Assembly (NCBI GenBank): GCA_002484335.1 | Contig: DLJQ01000021.1 | Coordinates: 7,056 to 71,055 of the forward strand | Origin: Flavobacteriales bacterium UBA7612 | GTDB lineage: Bacteria; Bacteroidota; Bacteroidia; Flavobacteriales; Weeksellaceae | DNA length: 64,000 nucleotides | Reading direction: 5' to 3' | Shown: positions 38,512-48,080 of the stretch, piece by piece | Layout of the letters: each line of letters opens with the position of its first letter | How positions within the stretch are numbered: the first letter of the stretch is position 1 | Notes under the pieces: generated by a model | Told to the model about the DNA's origin: nothing | Seen by the model: only the letters and a program-made list of their open reading frames with translations | Database searches by the model: none | Position numbers and translations under genes: made by a program

Positions 38512-38545
38512 TTACTATACCTCCTAACTATTCTATTATATTTTA

Positions 38546-38578
38546 AAAGTCCTGCTTCTATAAGTAGGACTTTTTACT
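38546..38578 (+). terminator. Intrinsic terminator
   Basis: AAAAGTCCTGCTT (38546-38558) pairs with AAGTAGGACTTTT (38563-38575), one G-T wobble, followed by T-rich sequence. Confidence 0.85.
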
Positions 38579-38640
38579 ATACATTGTAATTTTCTTAACT
38601 TAACTAATTTGCAATAGTGATTGAAGCAGCATCCTTTTTT

Positions 38641-38709
38641 GATTGGTCATTGATCGAAATCAAAATGCAATGCAATGACCAATCTAAAAAGATATAGCGA
38701 AAAAGCACG
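38641..38709 (+). repeat. Dispersed intergenic repeat, copy 1, with inverted arms
   Basis: GATTGGTCATTG (38641-38652) is the exact inverse of CAATGACCAATC (38673-38684). The right arm begins a 37-base segment (38673-38709) found again at 46295-46331 in the same orientation with one mismatch. Weaker similarity continues for about 30 bases in both copies. Confidence 0.8.
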
Positions 38710-38753
38710 TCCCTAAGGGATTGTCCAAAAAAATAATACTTTTATTAAAGAAA

Positions 38754-39383
38754 TCACTCAATTATTAAACCATATTCTATTGCTAACTTAATAGCAGAAC
38801 TAAGGTTAGAAGTTTTAAATTTTTCGATGACATTTTTTCGGTGACTTTCTACTGTATGTGGGCTTATAAAAAGCTTTTGTGCCATTTGATTGGTTGTAAG
38901 TCCTTTTGCTGCTTCTGCTAATATTTCTTTTTCTCTTCGTGTTAACTTAGGAACTTGATTTAACTCATTTGGAGACTTTTTCTCTAAAATAGATTTTGTT
39001 TGGGAACATAAAAATTGCTTACCTTGATATACTGTTGTAATACCTTCTAGAATCTCTGTAATAGAGGCATTTTTTTGAATATATCCTAATGCTCCTTCTG
39101 TCAGTGTACTATTAATTACAGGAAGTTCGTTGTGGACACTTAGCATAATAATTTGAAGGTTCTTGTACTTCTTTTTTAAAGGCTTTATCAATTCTATACT
39201 ATTAACATCCACTAGATTGATGTCTAATAACAAAATATCTATACTTTGTTTTTCTAGACCTGCGTTCATTTCTGAAACATCTTTAAAACAATCTACAACA
39301 TCTATTGTTTCACTGTTTCCTAAAATATTTTTTAATCCTTCCAATAGAAGTGGATGATCGTCTGTTATGGCTACTTTTATCAT
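38754..39383 (-). CDS. NarL/FixJ-type response regulator
   Basis: A 209-residue DNA-binding output of a two-component system. The receiver domain (1-120) has the acidic pair Asp8/Asp9, the phosphorylated Asp at about 54 (ILLLDINLVD) and the conserved Lys in GYIQKNAS. The C-terminal LuxR-type helix-turn-helix spans about 145-205 (LTRREKEILAEAAKG, then ISPHTVESHRKNV). It starts one base after the stop of the sensor kinase gene, so both are made from one transcript. The targets are unknown. The neighbouring accessory genes with a shared upstream motif are candidates, as speculation. Confidence 0.93.
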   Translation of the reverse strand: MIKVAITDDHPLLLEGLKNILGNSETIDVVDCFKDVSEMNAGLEKQSIDILLLDINLVDVNSIELIKPLKKKYKNLQIIMLSVHNELPVINSTLTEGALGYIQKNASITEILEGITTVYQGKQFLCSQTKSILEKKSPNELNQVPKLTRREKEILAEAAKGLTTNQMAQKLFISPHTVESHRKNVIEKFKTSNLSSAIKLAIEYGLIIE

Positions 39384-39384
39384 T

Positions 39385-41595
39385 TTAATGATTAGGGATT
39401 TGAAGTTCTATACTTGTTCCTATATTTAATTCGGATATGATATTTATTGTTCCTTTTAAAAATTGAACTCTTGATTCTATATTATGAAAACCTGCTGTTT
39501 TTCTTACATCTAAACGATTACGATCAAAACCTTTACCATCGTCTTCTATCGTAATATTTAATGTATTTTCTTCTTCGCTTATCTGAATAATTATTTCAGA
39601 TGCATTAGCATGTTTTATTGCATTATTGACCAATTCTTGAATAATTCTATAAATTAATAATTGCTTATCTTCTGAGATTGAGTTACTATAGTTGATAAAT
39701 TCTGTATGAATATCTAATGCACTATTGGACATACGAGACGCAAATTCTTCGATAGCAACTTGTAAACCATATTTAGTTAATAAATCTGGCATTAAGTTAT
39801 GTGCTACACGTCTTAATTCTTCTACAGCTCCATCAATTTGATTAATAGATTTTATAATTCCTTGTTTTAAATTTTCTGATTGATCTGTATCTAAATAAGA
39901 CAATTGAAGTTTTGTTCCTGAAAGCAGACCTCCTAAACCATCATGCAGATCACGAGCCAAACGACCTCGCTCCTGCTCTTGTCCTTCTAACAAGGCAGTA
40001 AGAGTCGATATTTTAGAATTTTGTCTTTCTTTTTCAAGCTCTAAAACATGTAATTTATCTCTTTGTTTCATAGAATTTACACGTTGTTTATAAGCATAAA
40101 GCAATAGTATGATAAGAACAAAGAAAATAATAATAGAAAAAATGTAATATCTATTTATTTTTTCTTTGTAGGCTAATAGCTTTTTATAATTAATAATATC
40201 ATTATTTTTTTGCTCTGTTTCTAACTTTGCTAAACGTAATTGTTGCTCTTTTTTTTCGGAATTTAGTTCAGAAAATTTTAATCGTTCACGTTGATTCTCT
40301 TCTACTAATTTTAAATTATTATAAACTTGTTCTCGTTGTGCACGAAGTATATTTATTAGCTTTATTTCTTGCGCTTTTTTATCTGTTTCTAGTTGTAATT
40401 TTATATATTTTTGCTCTTGTCTCTCTTTATCAAATTGTGATTCTAATCGTTTGGTAATATCTAATTTTTCTTGATCATAAACATTTTTGTATTTATCTAC
40501 ATAACTTTTATAATAAGTTAAGGCTTCCTTGTAATTTCCTTGCTCAACACTAATGTCTGATAGAGATTCGAGAATAGATAATTCTATATTATTATCTTTG
40601 ACTGAACTTTTACCTATTTCCATTGAAGCTTTAAGAAAATAAGATTTAGCCAAATCATAATTTTTATCCTGTATTGCTAACTCTGCCAAAATTCCAAAAG
40701 AAGAAGCTATATGAATTGCATCACCATTTTCTAAACTAACACTGTTAGCTAATTCTGCATAATGAATTGCTTTATCCTTATCAAAACCAATATATAAATT
40801 AGCTAAATTAATCGCTGCATAAGATAGGTTACTCTTATTTAGCATTGCTATTTTATTTTTATTAAATGTTGTGATAGCTAGTAAATAATAACTTTCTGCT
40901 TTGTTTCTGAAATATATATTTGTAGGACTTTCAAAATATTTTTGTTCATACATATACCCCATTCTCATATAGGCATCAAAAATAAGATTGGGATCATTTT
41001 GTTTGGAAGCTAACAATAGAAACTGTTTACTGTATTTTTCTTCTAATTGATATTCATTAAGATTAGAATATATTGCAGAAAGTTCTTTAACCGTATTTGC
41101 AAATCTTCCATATAATGTAGAAGTTGTTGTTGAATTTTCATAATATTTAATAGCTTTTAAATAGGAAGCTACTGCATCTGCTATTTTATTATTGCGCGTT
41201 AAAATCCATCCATTTGCATACTGATAATAGCCTTTTGCTTCGTTACTTGTTGTTTTTAAACTATAGATTCTAGACAAATTTAGATTTTTAGAAGATTCAG
41301 CTTCCTTATTATCAAGTCTATAATTCATTGCTAAAACAGCATATAAAATTGTTGCATATTTACCATCTGTTTGTTTTGTTGCAGAGGAAATATTAGTTTC
41401 TAAAATTTGATACGATTTAGATTTAAATCCATTAAAATATAGTACTGTAGCGTATTTTGAAGCAATGTTAAGTTGCTCTGTTATCTTGTTTGATGTATTA
41501 ATATATTCCTTCTCTAAATTATTTAAAACATCTTGTGCTTGTACAAAAAATGAACAAGTAAAAAGAATAAACATCAATAATAACCTATATATCAA
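39385..41595 (-). CDS. TPR-containing sensor histidine kinase (HisKA_3 type)
   Basis: A membrane kinase of 736 residues paired with the NarL-type regulator. The order is a signal peptide (ending FFVQA), a periplasmic domain of TPR repeats (about 30-370), a coiled coil (about 375-475), one transmembrane helix (about 481-502), a second short coil, and HisKA_3 with the phospho-acceptor His in ERGRLARDLHDGLGG. The HATPase domain follows (NNAIKHA, DDGKGFD, GFHNIESRVQFL). The start is TTG at 41595. The ATG at 41574 would give a signal peptide with no basic residue. This TPR-kinase layout is common in Flavobacteriia; the stimulus is unknown. Confidence 0.92.
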   Translation of the reverse strand: MIYRLLLMFILFTCSFFVQAQDVLNNLEKEYINTSNKITEQLNIASKYATVLYFNGFKSKSYQILETNISSATKQTDGKYATILYAVLAMNYRLDNKEAESSKNLNLSRIYSLKTTSNEAKGYYQYANGWILTRNNKIADAVASYLKAIKYYENSTTTSTLYGRFANTVKELSAIYSNLNEYQLEEKYSKQFLLLASKQNDPNLIFDAYMRMGYMYEQKYFESPTNIYFRNKAESYYLLAITTFNKNKIAMLNKSNLSYAAINLANLYIGFDKDKAIHYAELANSVSLENGDAIHIASSFGILAELAIQDKNYDLAKSYFLKASMEIGKSSVKDNNIELSILESLSDISVEQGNYKEALTYYKSYVDKYKNVYDQEKLDITKRLESQFDKERQEQKYIKLQLETDKKAQEIKLINILRAQREQVYNNLKLVEENQRERLKFSELNSEKKEQQLRLAKLETEQKNNDIINYKKLLAYKEKINRYYIFSIIIFFVLIILLLYAYKQRVNSMKQRDKLHVLELEKERQNSKISTLTALLEGQEQERGRLARDLHDGLGGLLSGTKLQLSYLDTDQSENLKQGIIKSINQIDGAVEELRRVAHNLMPDLLTKYGLQVAIEEFASRMSNSALDIHTEFINYSNSISEDKQLLIYRIIQELVNNAIKHANASEIIIQISEEENTLNITIEDDGKGFDRNRLDVRKTAGFHNIESRVQFLKGTINIISELNIGTSIELQIPNH

Positions 41596-41647
41596 AACCT
41601 TATTTTTATTGTAAGAAAAAAGTAAATATAACTAAAATACAAGTTCA

Positions 41648-44116
41648 TTAATTTTCAAAACCATGCTCTTCTGCAAAAGTTTTCCATTTCTGAAATTTCT
41701 TTTCATTTCTAAATAATGGATCTTCTCCAAAATAATAAACCAAACGTTGTGTAGCATATTCATAAACACTATAATTATTCGCTTTTTCGAAATGTTTTAT
41801 CGCTTTTTTTATATCTTCCTTCACTCCCATTCCATGCTCGTAAATAATTCCATAATAAATATGAGAATAAGAATTATCATAGTCTTTCTTCAAGTAAATT
41901 AATAGATTCTCATAATCTCTCAATTGATAATATATTTCGGAAATTTTATCGTAATTATAATATAATTTTTTTTCTGCTTTTTTATAAAAATTCAATGCTT
42001 TTTCATAATTCTGCTTCACATGTTCTCCAAAATAATATAAATCAGCCAAATTATTAAGTGCCATTCCATCACCAAGTTCTACTGCTTTTCCGAAATATTT
42101 TATCGCTTTCTTTATATTATATGAATAACCTATCCCATTTTGATATAATGCTCCTATATTATTCCATGCTGCTGCATGATTTTGTTGAGCAGCTTTTTCA
42201 TAAAACTTAATTCCTCTCATAGGATCGAACAAAGATTCTATTTCTGGGTCAGTTAATAATAAACCTATTTCGACCAAACTATCACAATCATTTTTATTTG
42301 CAGCTAACTGAAATAAACGTAACGCTTCTTCGTAATTTTCATCATCTTTTGCCTCAAAAGCCATTCTTGTTATGGTTTCAGTACTCATTAATTGTTCCGA
42401 ATTATTCCCTATATTTTTCTTCCAATTGGTATAAAATAATATAAAGTATTCCAAATCCTTCCCTCGAAATGAATATCGATCTAAATAAATTGTTCCATAT
42501 TCAGAAAGTCCTAACAACTGAATACTTTTATCCTCATTTATTCTAAATATATTATCTTCTTTGTATAGAAATAACAGCCCTTCTTCAGTTCTATAGTTCA
42601 AGGGATTTGAGATATAATCATATAATTCTGTTGATAAACCATTTTCTGTATCAAATAATTGATAACCTTTTTCAGTTTCAATAGATAAAAAGCCATTTTC
42701 TAAATAATGAATTTGTTTAATATAAAATTGTGGCTCTACCAACCAACAATCTGTATTTGCATCAAAAAAGCCTAATCCTTTTTCTGTTTTTAAAATAAAT
42801 ACATTATTTTTTTGCCCCATGTTTGGCTGTGGCGTTTTTACTTTAACAATCAATTCATTTTGCAATAAAAATTGATTATTAAATGAATTATATATTTTCC
42901 AAATTTTCTCTTTTCGAACAGCGAATGTTTCAAAATTATCAATCAAAATTAACTGATCTAATTCGTCGATAATAATATTTCCATCCTTATCGATTAATTT
43001 CGATTTCTTATTGAATTTATTAGGTTTTACCCAAAAACATGTAGATGCTTTTATAATACTACCTTCAAGAAAATCGCCAATATAAACACCATTTTTCGTA
43101 TAATATTTACGTTTACTTGTCCCTTTCTCTTTGGTGAAAAATAATTCTGAAAAATAATCATATTCAAAAGGAAACGTACTTTTATTAGGAAAAATTATTC
43201 CATTTTCGTTACTATAAATTTCAAATTCTTCATTTTTTTCTAATCCTAAAAAACCATAATGAATTTGTTCTATTTTATCATAATTTGCAGGAATTAACCA
43301 TGTTTTTGACAATATTCTTAAAACACCCATTTTCCCATTCTTTTTAACTTTCCCAAGAGGTTCTTTATCAAAATCAAAAATATCAAATGCATTTTCGTAA
43401 ATCGGTGGAATTACTTCTTTTCCATCACTCTGCAAATATCCAAATAATCCTTCCTTCATAACAATGGCTATTCTATAATGATAATCTTCTTCAAAAATTT
43501 CATCATAAATAGCTGGAGCTAAAATTTCTCCTTTTGCATTCTTCAAACCAAATTTTCCAGTTTCTTCAAAAATAGAAGATTCAACTTTTTTATAAGCAGT
43601 TTCCTCAAAATAGCCCAAACCATAATTTATCCAATCTGTTTGTAAAATTTCTAGAAATGAAGAATAACCTTTACTAGAAAAGATACCATCTAATAGCGAA
43701 AGGTTTTGATTACGTATAGCTTTTTTATATAATTTACTTTTTTGTTGAATTTTCAACAACCATTCTTTTGCTTGCTCCTTATGTTTTTCTTCATTCATAT
43801 TAAAAACATCTGTTGCATTCATAACAAAAGAATCATAAGGCAATGCTTCTAAAAACTCGAACATATTATTTACAGGCTCGTAATATGCTTTCTTATAATG
43901 CAATTGATAAGTATCTGCCAATAAATTAAAAAAACTACGTAATCCTATTATACCTTGTTCTTTATCAGAAAAAAATTCAACACCTTGTACTTGTATATTT
44001 TCTGCTATCAATGGATATAAAAGCAATGGAATTTCATAATTCCATTCACCTAAATAAGTATCAAATGATTGATTTGTTTTTTGATCGTAATTGTATAAAT
44101 AAATTCGGTGTGCCAT
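41648..44116 (-). CDS. WG-repeat and Sel1-repeat protein
   Basis: A cytosolic protein of 822 residues from the ATG at 44116. An upstream in-frame TTG at 44185 would add 23 residues. The N-terminal ~150 residues start with AHRIYLYNYDQKTNQSFDTY, then WG-like beta repeats (EETGKFGLKNAKGEILAPAI, MKEGLFGYLQSDGKEVIPPI) to about residue 550. Sel1-like TPR repeats (NHAAAWNNIGALYQNGIGY, DGMALNNLADLYYFGEHVK) form the last 200 residues. Both repeat types bind proteins. Such fusions occur in immunity-gene clusters of polymorphic toxin systems. The function here is not known. Confidence 0.75.
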   Translation of the reverse strand: MAHRIYLYNYDQKTNQSFDTYLGEWNYEIPLLLYPLIAENIQVQGVEFFSDKEQGIIGLRSFFNLLADTYQLHYKKAYYEPVNNMFEFLEALPYDSFVMNATDVFNMNEEKHKEQAKEWLLKIQQKSKLYKKAIRNQNLSLLDGIFSSKGYSSFLEILQTDWINYGLGYFEETAYKKVESSIFEETGKFGLKNAKGEILAPAIYDEIFEEDYHYRIAIVMKEGLFGYLQSDGKEVIPPIYENAFDIFDFDKEPLGKVKKNGKMGVLRILSKTWLIPANYDKIEQIHYGFLGLEKNEEFEIYSNENGIIFPNKSTFPFEYDYFSELFFTKEKGTSKRKYYTKNGVYIGDFLEGSIIKASTCFWVKPNKFNKKSKLIDKDGNIIIDELDQLILIDNFETFAVRKEKIWKIYNSFNNQFLLQNELIVKVKTPQPNMGQKNNVFILKTEKGLGFFDANTDCWLVEPQFYIKQIHYLENGFLSIETEKGYQLFDTENGLSTELYDYISNPLNYRTEEGLLFLYKEDNIFRINEDKSIQLLGLSEYGTIYLDRYSFRGKDLEYFILFYTNWKKNIGNNSEQLMSTETITRMAFEAKDDENYEEALRLFQLAANKNDCDSLVEIGLLLTDPEIESLFDPMRGIKFYEKAAQQNHAAAWNNIGALYQNGIGYSYNIKKAIKYFGKAVELGDGMALNNLADLYYFGEHVKQNYEKALNFYKKAEKKLYYNYDKISEIYYQLRDYENLLIYLKKDYDNSYSHIYYGIIYEHGMGVKEDIKKAIKHFEKANNYSVYEYATQRLVYYFGEDPLFRNEKKFQKWKTFAEEHGFEN

Positions 44117-44147
44117 TGTGTAAAAATAAGAGAAAGTTCCTTCGCTG

Positions 44148-44167
44148 AATATCCCTGATAACTGGGG
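44148..44167 (-). promoter_or_regulatory. TTATCAGGGA-type upstream motif (copy A)
   Basis: On the minus strand CCCCAGTTATCAGGGATATT, 32 nt before the WG/Sel1 gene start. It shares TTATCAGGGATATT with copy B at 50 kb. Confidence 0.45.
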
Positions 44168-44191
44168 TATTCTGATCGAATACAATACTAA

Positions 44192-45034
44192 TCAATTGTT
44201 CCCTGCACTAAATGTGCCTACCTCAATGTTGTATTCCAAATTAGGAGAATCATTTAAAAATTTAATATTTTTATCTTGTAGAATTCCTTTATTATCGATA
44301 ATTAACTCTTGAAGGTTTTCGAGTTTTGAAAGCGATTGTAACGTAGTAATTATTCCACTTTGATATATATGAATGTACGTAAGTGTTTTAATTTTTGATA
44401 TTTCTTCCATAATATTCTCTACATTCTTACATAGACTTAAATCTATTTCCTGTAAACTTTTAAAATTTTGTAACCAATAAACATATATTAATGATTTTAT
44501 TTCAACAAAATATAGTGCTTTTAAATTCCTAAAATTGATTAATGATGACCAATCACAAGTAACACTTTTTTCAATAGAAAAAGTTTCTAATATTTTATTT
44601 TGAGGGAATTCAAAGTTTTCTTCACTAAACTTTTCAAGAAAAATCGTTTTCAAGGTTGGATGTCTAAATAGATTCTGAAAACGTTTAGAATAAATCGTGA
44701 AAAGCTCTTCCAATCTTGTAAACATCAACCAATTAATAGGCTCTTTACCTATATACTTACAACCCTTTATTTCTAAACGAATTACTTTATTTAATATGTA
44801 CAAAAATTCACTCTTTTTTATAACAATATTAGAAAGATGAACAATATTAATATGTTCGAATATTTGGATAAATTCAGGAGAAATCAGGACAGACACATCA
44901 CAAGTATTCCCATCTATAATCAGATTAAATATTTGCTTCTCCTGCATTAATTGAAAAATATTTTCCGGGATATCATCATTTTCAATCACTATAAAATGAT
45001 CTTTTCTTTCTTTTGCTGTACTTCCTATATACAT
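44192..45034 (-). CDS. Leucine-rich-repeat-like protein
   Basis: A 280-residue cytosolic protein without a signal peptide. From about residue 80 it has spaced leucine-rich strands: VIRLEIKGCKYIG, NLKALYFVEIKSL, SLQEIDLSLCKNVEN, LTYIHIYQSGIIT, NLQELIIDNKG. These fit a degenerate LRR solenoid that would bind a protein partner. It lies 22 bp after the 45057 gene on the same strand and upstream of the WG/Sel1 gene, so these are likely co-expressed. An immunity or adaptor role is inferred from the company it keeps. Confidence 0.65.
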   Translation of the reverse strand: MYIGSTAKERKDHFIVIENDDIPENIFQLMQEKQIFNLIIDGNTCDVSVLISPEFIQIFEHINIVHLSNIVIKKSEFLYILNKVIRLEIKGCKYIGKEPINWLMFTRLEELFTIYSKRFQNLFRHPTLKTIFLEKFSEENFEFPQNKILETFSIEKSVTCDWSSLINFRNLKALYFVEIKSLIYVYWLQNFKSLQEIDLSLCKNVENIMEEISKIKTLTYIHIYQSGIITTLQSLSKLENLQELIIDNKGILQDKNIKFLNDSPNLEYNIEVGTFSAGNN

Positions 45035-45056
45035 GTAAACAATCGTATTGATATTA

Positions 45057-46274
45057 TTAACAGTTATAATATGCTTCAGGGATTTTAATCTCTTTATTTG
45101 TTATTTGAAATAATTTCTTTTCAAATTGATCAAAATAATAAGTATCTTCTGTAAAAACATATAAATGCTTTCCATTTTTAAGATATACCATAAAATCAGC
45201 ATATCCTGCTCCTTTTGCCGGTAATACGTTCTGAAATACAAAATGAGATATCTGGTCTATATCCAAAATTAAAGCTGTATCTATTCCAACAAATCCAATT
45301 TTTTTATTAACCGAATCTATCCAAATTCCACTTTTATTTTTTAATAATTTCTGTACTTTTAATGGGACATTTTTTACTGCATCATTATCTATATATTTTA
45401 TATTCAAATCAAGAACCTTATTAAAAGAAATAAAATCAGAAACTTCTATTATTTCCTCATATTCTTTATTTTCTAAAAAATGATTGTATTCTCGCTTATT
45501 ATAAATATGAAAAGATGTACTACCATCATCATAACCATATTCATCATCGTACGTATAACAAATAGAAGCCTCTATACCTTTCGCAAGAACAAATTGCAGA
45601 TAGCATTGATCATTTCTTTCATAGCCGTATTTACTAATATCAGCCGTAGTATCTATCCAAAGTTCACGTAATTCTTTATAACTTTTATCTGTATTTGTTT
45701 CATTATATAGATTAACAAAAAACTCTTGTACAGGTCGATCGGGTATAATACTGTCTGCATATACTTCTAGTTGATTTATTAAAACACCTTCTATTCTAAC
45801 TGGATAATTAAATCTTAGATATTTTGTTCCATAACTCTCATAATGAGTTTCTATAAAATTTGACGCTTCCAACTGTTTATAAGTCGTATCCCAGGAAACC
45901 ATTTCTTTTGGTTCTGTATATACCTCATATCCAAAATCTCCATCATTCAAATATTTATCTAATAATTGATAATTTTGAGGTATTTTTTTTGACCATATTT
46001 TTATTTTTTCATCTTCTTTTCTTGCTTTACAAACTGCAAAAAATATATCATCATCAAAATGAAATTGATTAGATAATATCTTATAAACCTCCTCAAAACC
46101 ATTTAAATGAGTCGATATGTAATGCTGACGGCTAGAAAAAATAAATAAAAAAGGTACATTTCCTAAAACTTGTACGTAAACATATTTTATCAATTGAATT
46201 GATGCTTCTTCTATACTAACATGATCTTTATAAAAAAGAATATCATCTTTTATCCAAATTTCTCTATTCTCCAT
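45057..46274 (-). CDS. Cytosolic protein of unknown function
   Basis: A 405-residue protein from the ATG at 46274. A longer frame starts at a TTG (46304) inside the dispersed repeat and is less likely. There is no signal peptide, membrane helix or domain I recognise. It is acidic and Tyr-rich, with a run DDEYGYDDGSTSFHIYNKRE mid-protein. The end (DFMVYLKNGKHLYVFTEDT) could be a small beta domain. It is followed at 22 bp by the LRR-like gene. An immunity-type protein is possible but unproven. Confidence 0.55.
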   Translation of the reverse strand: MENREIWIKDDILFYKDHVSIEEASIQLIKYVYVQVLGNVPFLFIFSSRQHYISTHLNGFEEVYKILSNQFHFDDDIFFAVCKARKEDEKIKIWSKKIPQNYQLLDKYLNDGDFGYEVYTEPKEMVSWDTTYKQLEASNFIETHYESYGTKYLRFNYPVRIEGVLINQLEVYADSIIPDRPVQEFFVNLYNETNTDKSYKELRELWIDTTADISKYGYERNDQCYLQFVLAKGIEASICYTYDDEYGYDDGSTSFHIYNKREYNHFLENKEYEEIIEVSDFISFNKVLDLNIKYIDNDAVKNVPLKVQKLLKNKSGIWIDSVNKKIGFVGIDTALILDIDQISHFVFQNVLPAKGAGYADFMVYLKNGKHLYVFTEDTYYFDQFEKKLFQITNKEIKIPEAYYNC

Positions 46275-46294
46275 TAATCTTATTTTTAAATACT

Positions 46295-46331
46295 CAATGA
46301 CCAATCTAAAAAGATATAGCGTAAAAGCACG
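46295..46331 (+). repeat. Dispersed intergenic repeat, copy 2
   Basis: Matches 38673-38709 in 36 of 37 positions, starting CAATGACCAATCTAAAAAGA. The left inverted arm seen in copy 1 is missing here. Weaker similarity continues to about 46360 (ATTGCCCAAATAAAATAAT against ATTGTCCAAAAAAATAAT). Confidence 0.8.
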
Positions 46332-46370
46332 GTGCGAAGCAATTGCCCAAATAAAATAATTATAAAATTT

Positions 46371-47441
46371 TTATTGCTGTAATTTAATTTTATTCAAATC
46401 ATCAACAATTTGTGTAGAAATTATTTTTCCATCTTCATAATCATTAATTTCGTATTTAGAAGAATCTAACTTTTTAATTTGAGTTCCATCTTTTGGCTTT
46501 CCATCAGCATCATAGTTCATAGTTGTTAGAAGATTTTGTTCTGTATAAGGTATTAGATAATGATAAAATAAAAATGATAAATCGCTACTATCCAATTCTA
46601 CAATATTATTTATAGAAGAATAAACATTATTCAATAATTTAGACATATCTCCTTCGAAATCAAATGAAAATTGAGAAAATATAGACTGTAGAAATTCATC
46701 TTCGATATTTTCTAATATTACTGGTTCTGTTATAATACAATAAAACTCCTGTAATGTATTTTTATCTCCCATATAATAAACAACAGTAGCATTTGCTTCT
46801 ATTTTCTCTAACTTATGAATGTTCTTTTTAGAAGTTGCTATATAATTTTTATCAGCATAAAAATCGGCTTGTAATAAACCTTGCTTTTTATAAATATGCA
46901 GTTCATTTTTTGTCTGCATATTATTAATAATAAGAATATTATCTTTTAACTGGAAATTTAATCGATTAAAATAATGCATAGCAAAAACATCTACTAAAAA
47001 ACCCGTGCGTATTCCTTTTTTATACTGATCTGTAAGGAGTATACCTTTATGTAATTCATTATATATATTACCATCTATTACTTTTTCATTTTGATAAGTT
47101 GTTTTTATAGTATACTCGTAAGGCGATTTGTATTGGTCTTTTGCTAAATAATCTATAGAATATTTAGCGACTAATTCTCCATTTTTATAATAATTTACAA
47201 ACTTAAACTCTCCCAATAATTTTTCCTTACTTATTTCGTAGCCATTGTACGGTTTATTATCTTTTAGTTCTAATTGATATTTTTTTTGAGGATTATCGAA
47301 AATCCATATTTGATCAGTTTCTTTTAAATTTGGATTTATCTGTTTCATTTCGTCCCACTTTTCATTTTTTCCCTTTTCTTGCGCTACAAGATGTAACCCA
47401 CTAAAAATCAATAAAGCTATTACTATAATCTTCTTTGTCAT
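46371..47441 (-). CDS. Exported protein of unknown function
   Basis: A 356-residue protein with a signal peptide (MTKKIIVIALLIFSGLHLVAQ). The mature part contains short beta-hairpin patterns, NKPYNGYEIS and YYKNGELVAKY, that resemble toxin-antitoxin-type MORN variants, and later ANATVVYYMGDKNTLQEFYC. No catalytic motif is visible. It lies 139 bp after a small lipoprotein gene on the same strand. It is probably periplasmic or at the outer membrane; the function is unknown. Confidence 0.55.
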   Translation of the reverse strand: MTKKIIVIALLIFSGLHLVAQEKGKNEKWDEMKQINPNLKETDQIWIFDNPQKKYQLELKDNKPYNGYEISKEKLLGEFKFVNYYKNGELVAKYSIDYLAKDQYKSPYEYTIKTTYQNEKVIDGNIYNELHKGILLTDQYKKGIRTGFLVDVFAMHYFNRLNFQLKDNILIINNMQTKNELHIYKKQGLLQADFYADKNYIATSKKNIHKLEKIEANATVVYYMGDKNTLQEFYCIITEPVILENIEDEFLQSIFSQFSFDFEGDMSKLLNNVYSSINNIVELDSSDLSFLFYHYLIPYTEQNLLTTMNYDADGKPKDGTQIKKLDSSKYEINDYEDGKIISTQIVDDLNKIKLQQ

Positions 47442-47580
47442 TTCTATTTTTTATAATATATAAGTATACTCCAACTCAACAACCTGTTTCTTTATTTCAT
47501 TATCAAAAAAAAGAAATAGCAAGTCTGATGCCGAAACACATCTTCGTATTCAAAGAAAATTTTTATTAAATATTTCATTA

Positions 47581-48033
47581 TTATTGTTTTATTAACATTA
47601 ATTGCTGTTTTTCTTTCGAAATATTAAAAATCAAAATTTTTAAAGAATTAAAAGTTTGTGTAGGAGTTTGACAAATTCCTGATTTAGTGATACTATCAAC
47701 TTCTAACCTTAATTGGTTCAATCCTATAAAAGAATATCTTCCGTGAACTTTTGTGAAACAATCATTACCACATTCCCAACTATCGTAACTTTTAAATTTT
47801 TCTTCATCTAGAAAATCTATTGCATGGAAATTGGAAATAATTGCAGTGTCTATTCGTTGAGATAAGGAATAGTTTTTCTCTACATCTGGAAATATTAATT
47901 CACCATTATTAATAATCCAACTGGTGTTTTTTAGATAATTTGGGAAGTCCATATTCTTCCTTTCAGGATCTTTACAGCTGGATATCAAGAGTGTAATAAC
48001 ACTCAAATATGAAAGTACAAGAATTTGTTTCAT
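47581..48033 (-). CDS. Small lipoprotein of unknown function
   Basis: A 150-residue lipoprotein from the ATG at 48033. The longer frame from 48060 adds nine residues before an otherwise good signal peptide. The lipobox is LLISSC. The mature part begins KDPERKNMDFPNYLKNTSWI and contains DSWECGNDCFTKVHGRYSFI, which suggests a small lipocalin-like beta fold with two near Cys residues. It is part of the accessory run at 44-53 kb. No function is known. Confidence 0.6.
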   Translation of the reverse strand: MKQILVLSYLSVITLLISSCKDPERKNMDFPNYLKNTSWIINNGELIFPDVEKNYSLSQRIDTAIISNFHAIDFLDEEKFKSYDSWECGNDCFTKVHGRYSFIGLNQLRLEVDSITKSGICQTPTQTFNSLKILIFNISKEKQQLMLIKQ

Positions 48034-48080
48034 GTTTTTTTCTCTTATTTTAATTATCAACTATAAAAATATTATAACAC

